Assembly (NCBI GenBank): GCA_004208945.1
Contig: SGPE01000030.1
Location: 744,001 to 808,000, forward strand
Source of the DNA: Pseudoalteromonas sp. CO133X
GTDB lineage: Bacteria; Pseudomonadota; Gammaproteobacteria; Enterobacterales; Alteromonadaceae
Length of the DNA: 64,000 nt
Reading direction: 5' to 3'
Each line of letters begins with the position of its first letter. The first letter of the stretch is position 1. The translations under genes and the position numbers were made by a program. The notes under the pieces were generated by a model. That model had not been told where the DNA came from and searched no databases. It saw only the letters and a list, made by a program, of their open reading frames with translations. This document shows positions 61,304-64,000 of this stretch, piece by piece.

Positions 61304-63559
61304 CTACTCGTTTACCACACTTTTAAGTGGGTTAACTGGCTTTGCATTCTCATCAAGTAAATTCATATCAAAATCGAACTCATCAACACGAATCGCTTTT
61401 TCACGTTTCTTGTTGTAGTCAATCAGTTTTGCATACTCTTCTTCGTTAATAACACTTGCAACAAGTGCATTATCAAGTGTTTCTGCAAAACGAACGCCCG
61501 GCTTGATCGTTTTAGCACGCAGTGCTTTTTTAACTTTTGCAAGTAAATCAAGGCACGCCATTTTCGCTTTGTACGCTTGCTCATTGATGTGATGACCATC
61601 ACCTTCAATTGGTTTAACCAAGTGAGTGATTTGCGCTTTAAATGCGGTATCCATTTGCGCTTGAGTCGCAAGTTCACGAATTAAATCATCGCTGATCTTA
61701 GGCATTTTCATTGAGTAATTCATCGTAATGAAACGCATAAACTTACGAGTACCACTTGCAGGGAAGTTATCTAAGAACTTATGCAATGCTTCTTCAGCGC
61801 TTTGTAGTGCAAAGCGAGTCGCATAGTGGAAGTAAGGAGCTGCTTGCTCACGTTCACTGCTTGCTACTTTTTGCTCGTAGTATTTAATCGACGCCATCGC
61901 TGCATATAAGAAACTCATTACGTCACCTAAACGTGCAGATAACATTTCTGCTTGCTTAAGTTTGCCGCCCAGTACTAATAACGAGAAGTCAGCGTAAACT
62001 GCAAGTTTTGCAGATAGTTTATGTGCTGCTTTTTCGTATTCACGTACTTCTGGTAATGACGATTTAGCTCCCGCAGTAAACGGCAATACACCTAAGCGGA
62101 AAGCACGTAAACTGTTAGCTACGCTGTAGCCCACTGTTTTACGTAAAATGCTGTTGAATTCTTTATCTGCATTTTTGTCTTCGCTGTGGATAGACTCAAC
62201 CATAGTTTGTAGATATGGGTGACAACGCATTACACCTTGACCAAAAATCATTAGGTTACGAGTAAGAATGTTTGCACCTTCAACCGTGATTGCGATTGGT
62301 TGTGCAACATAACCACTTGCTAATGTGTTTTGTGGACCATTTTGAATCGCTTTACCTGCTTGAATATCCATTGCTGAATCAAGCACGTTACGACCAATTT
62401 CTGTCATGTGATATTTAGCAATCGCAGTAACTACAGATGGTTTTAAGCCCATGCCTAAACCTTCTGTTGTTAATACACGCATTGCTTCTTGAAGGTAAGT
62501 TTTACCTGCGATATCAGCAAGCTTCTCTTGAATACCTTCGAATTGACCAATCGCCAGACCAAACTGCTCACGTACAGCTGCGTACTCAGAAGCACCTTTG
62601 AATGCCACTTGTGATGAGCTAACACCTAGCGCTGGTAACGAAATACCACGGCCTGCACCTAAACAGCTAACCAGCATTTGCCAGCCACGGCCGATGTTCT
62701 TTTGACCACCAATGATGAAGTCCATTGGTACAAATACTTTTTCACCGCGTGTCGTACCGTTATAAAAACGGATACCCATAGGATCATGACGATTACCAAG
62801 TTCAACACCTGGGTGATCTTTAGGAATAAGCGCACAGGTAATACCTAAGTTTTCTTTACCACCTAGTAAACCATCAGGGTCAACTACCTTAAATGCTAAA
62901 CCTAATACTGTCGCAATTGGCGCGAGTGTGATGTAGCGTTTGTCCCAAGTAATTTCTAACCCTAACACTTCCTCGCCATTGAACTGGCCACGTTTAACAA
63001 CACCAATATCAGGAATGCCACCCGCATCAGAACCCGCTTCTGGGCTAGTTAGTGCGAAACACGGAATGTCACGACCATTTGCAAGACGCGGTAAGTAGTG
63101 ATCTTGTTGCTCTTTAGTACCAAAGTGAAGTAATAGCTCACCTGGGCCTAATGAGTTAGGAACCATCACGGTTACCGCAACCGCAGAACTCTTAGTCGCG
63201 ATAGTCGCAACAATTGTTGAGTTTGCATAAGGGCTGAATTCTAAACCGCCGAATGATTTAGGAATGATAAGCGAGAAAAAGCGCTCTTTTTTCAAGAAAT
63301 CAAGGATATAGTCAGGAAGATGAACACCATTTTGAATTTCAGAATCATCAATCATTGATAATAATTCTTTTACTGGGCCATCTAAGAATGCTTGCTCTTC
63401 AGCGCTCAGCTTAGCAGCTGGCACGTCACGAAGTGCATCGAAATCAGGTTTACCTTGGTAGATTGAACCTTCTAACCAAACATCACCCGCATCTAACGCT
63501 TCTTGTTCTGTAATTGAAATACTAGGTAATACTTTTTTTAATTTTGTACGTAAGCTCAT
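61304..63559 (-). CDS. fadE: Acyl-CoA dehydrogenase FadE
   Basis: This 751-residue protein has the acyl-CoA dehydrogenase core (FALTSPEAGSDAGG and VEGANILTRNLMIFGQGVMRCHPYL) and the C-terminal DUF1974 extension of gammaproteobacterial FadE. It catalyses the first step of fatty acid beta-oxidation. E. coli FadE is somewhat longer (814 residues) owing to an N-terminal membrane part; here the start with LRTKLKKVLP lacks that. A FadR-like site lies 60-77 bases upstream. It is probably monocistronic. Confidence 0.9.
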   Translation of the reverse strand: MSLRTKLKKVLPSISITEQEALDAGDVWLEGSIYQGKPDFDALRDVPAAKLSAEEQAFLDGPVKELLSMIDDSEIQNGVHLPDYILDFLKKERFFSLIIPKSFGGLEFSPYANSTIVATIATKSSAVAVTVMVPNSLGPGELLLHFGTKEQQDHYLPRLANGRDIPCFALTSPEAGSDAGGIPDIGVVKRGQFNGEEVLGLEITWDKRYITLAPIATVLGLAFKVVDPDGLLGGKENLGITCALIPKDHPGVELGNRHDPMGIRFYNGTTRGEKVFVPMDFIIGGQKNIGRGWQMLVSCLGAGRGISLPALGVSSSQVAFKGASEYAAVREQFGLAIGQFEGIQEKLADIAGKTYLQEAMRVLTTEGLGMGLKPSVVTAIAKYHMTEIGRNVLDSAMDIQAGKAIQNGPQNTLASGYVAQPIAITVEGANILTRNLMIFGQGVMRCHPYLQTMVESIHSEDKNADKEFNSILRKTVGYSVANSLRAFRLGVLPFTAGAKSSLPEVREYEKAAHKLSAKLAVYADFSLLVLGGKLKQAEMLSARLGDVMSFLYAAMASIKYYEQKVASSEREQAAPYFHYATRFALQSAEEALHKFLDNFPASGTRKFMRFITMNYSMKMPKISDDLIRELATQAQMDTAFKAQITHLVKPIEGDGHHINEQAYKAKMACLDLLAKVKKALRAKTIKPGVRFAETLDNALVASVINEEEYAKLIDYNKKREKAIRVDEFDFDMNLLDENAKPVNPLKSVVNE

Positions 63560-63619
63560 AATAAACTCATCCGACCAGATAGTAATACCTACATTACGTC
63601 ATAAATTGAACAATAGATC

Positions 63620-63636
63620 AATTGGTCCAACCAGTT
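63620..63636. promoter_or_regulatory. Candidate FadR-type operator upstream of fadE
   Basis: AATTGGTCCAACCAGTT agrees with the E. coli FadR site (AACTGGTCGGACCTGTT type) at 13 of 17 positions, and TGGT-CCA-ACCA is its own inverted repeat. It is located where a fadE operator would be. Confidence 0.5.
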
Positions 63637-63761
63637 TTTTTAACATTTTTTTATATTTAATTTTCTTAATGATGCTAAGCACTTGAATATATTAAACTTA
63701 CACGTGTACGCTCAATTGGCATTTTTTATCCCGAAAATGTTAACAACTAAAGTACGAATAC

Positions 63762-63790
63762 AAAAAAGCCCAACTAAAAAAGTTGGGCCG
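63762..63790 (-). terminator. Rho-independent terminator after the phospholipase D-family gene
   Basis: GCCCAACT and AGTTGGGC form an eight-base stem with an A-rich loop; on the minus strand it is followed by a run of six Ts. It lies about 23 bases downstream of that gene's stop. Confidence 0.82.
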
Positions 63791-63812
63791 AAGATTAAAT
63801 TTGCAGTTATAA

Positions 63813-64000
63813 CTAGAGTTCATCCTCAATTGGGAACAGCGATATAAACCAAACTTGAAAACGCCGCCATGATGAGGTTTGTGGCTCTTTTTCAAACTGC
63901 TTGTTGTTTACTGTATCAAGCCAAATTAGCTGGTCATCATTTGGATTCTTCAATTCTACTTTCCAAGCGTAGTCTGGCATTTTTTTATCAACCCAATGCG
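63813..64000 (-). CDS. C-terminal part of a phospholipase D-family protein (ClsC-like), cut by window edge
   Basis: The minus-strand frame is open from the right edge for 62 codons to a TAG. It reads PDYAWKVELKNPNDDQLIWLD, then KEPQTSSWRRF and ends SLFPIEDEL. This resembles the C-terminus of phospholipase D-family cardiolipin synthases such as ClsC/YmdC, where a W-x-T-x-EP-x-TS-W-x-R pattern ends in LPIE. The HKD catalytic motifs are outside the window, so the family call is tentative. Confidence 0.55.
   Translation of the reverse strand, partial: HWVDKKMPDYAWKVELKNPNDDQLIWLDTVNNKQFEKEPQTSSWRRFQVWFISLFPIEDEL

Noticed and set aside
1..64000. CRISPR arrays, tRNA and rRNA genes, complete insertion sequences
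   Set aside because: No regular repeat-spacer series, no cloverleaf candidates and no intact transposase were found on reading.

Overview
The window looks like the chromosome of a marine gammaproteobacterium of the Alteromonadales, most likely Pseudoalteromonas. The grounds are low GC, an astCAD operon followed by a DUF1338 gene, single-gene extracytoplasmic binding proteins, a DUF6058 protein, an aryl polyene cluster and Fur/Zur-type loci. This is inferred from gene content only; no rRNA or tRNA gene was seen. Most of the window is ordinary, densely packed chromosome. The clearest accessory stretch is 58.8-61.3 kb, with a second, metabolic accessory block at 25.4-41.5 kb.

Layout. 0-2.7 kb: a glycogen/maltodextrin operon on the minus strand (a stand-alone CBM48 protein, MalQ, and GlgB running off the left edge). 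3.3-6.7 kb: a GGDEF-EAL protein, a predicted beta-propeller protein and an Lrp/AsnC regulator divergent from the next operon. 6.8-13.8 kb: arginine/ornithine catabolism (astC, astA, astD, a DUF1338 dioxygenase), a periplasmic binding protein and an ornithine decarboxylase with a structured leader. 13.9-25.3 kb: mixed genes, including a DUF1704 metallopeptidase, a double-thioredoxin TlpA protein, an AbgT transporter, an amidohydrolase lipoprotein, a DUF442 phosphatase-like protein, a DUF5916 outer-membrane protein and a DEAD-box helicase.

25.4-41.5 kb: a 19-gene minus-strand aryl polyene (APE) cluster, overlapping or nearly contiguous throughout. Its order matches the apeC-to-apeR order known from E. 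coli and Xenorhabdus, with two insertions: an aromatic amino acid ammonia-lyase and an FAD oxidoreductase. A ligase or lyase supplies the aromatic starter. Two ACPs carry the chain. Two ketosynthases (one with a chain-length partner), a ketoreductase and two hotdog dehydratases extend it. Acyltransferases, a glycosyltransferase, a thioesterase, a LolA-like protein and an MMPL exporter move it to the outer membrane. No methyltransferase is present.

41.5-46.9 kb: a dihydrodipicolinate synthase that resembles the plant enzymes, a divergent DUF6058 gene, an aldo/keto reductase, the zinc-independent ribosomal protein pair rpmE2-rpmJ2, a cytochrome b562 and a sugar-type binding protein. 46.9-51.6 kb: a three-gene glucosylglycerate module (phosphorylase, glucosyl-3-phosphoglycerate synthase, and a fused glycerate kinase-phosphatase) that forms a closed cycle on paper. 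51.8-53.7 kb: uracil salvage (upp-uraA).

53.9-58.8 kb: a second binding protein related to the one at 11.5 kb, an oxidoreductase-kinase pair, and a siderophore-type TonB receptor behind a Fur-like box. 58.9-61.2 kb: an AT-rich remnant island with a truncated RelA/SpoT-like HD gene and an orphan Rhs tip overlapping a small lipoprotein gene, read as a toxin-immunity pair. 61.3-64 kb: a fadE-type acyl-CoA dehydrogenase behind a FadR-like site, then the C-terminus of a phospholipase D-family protein at the right edge.
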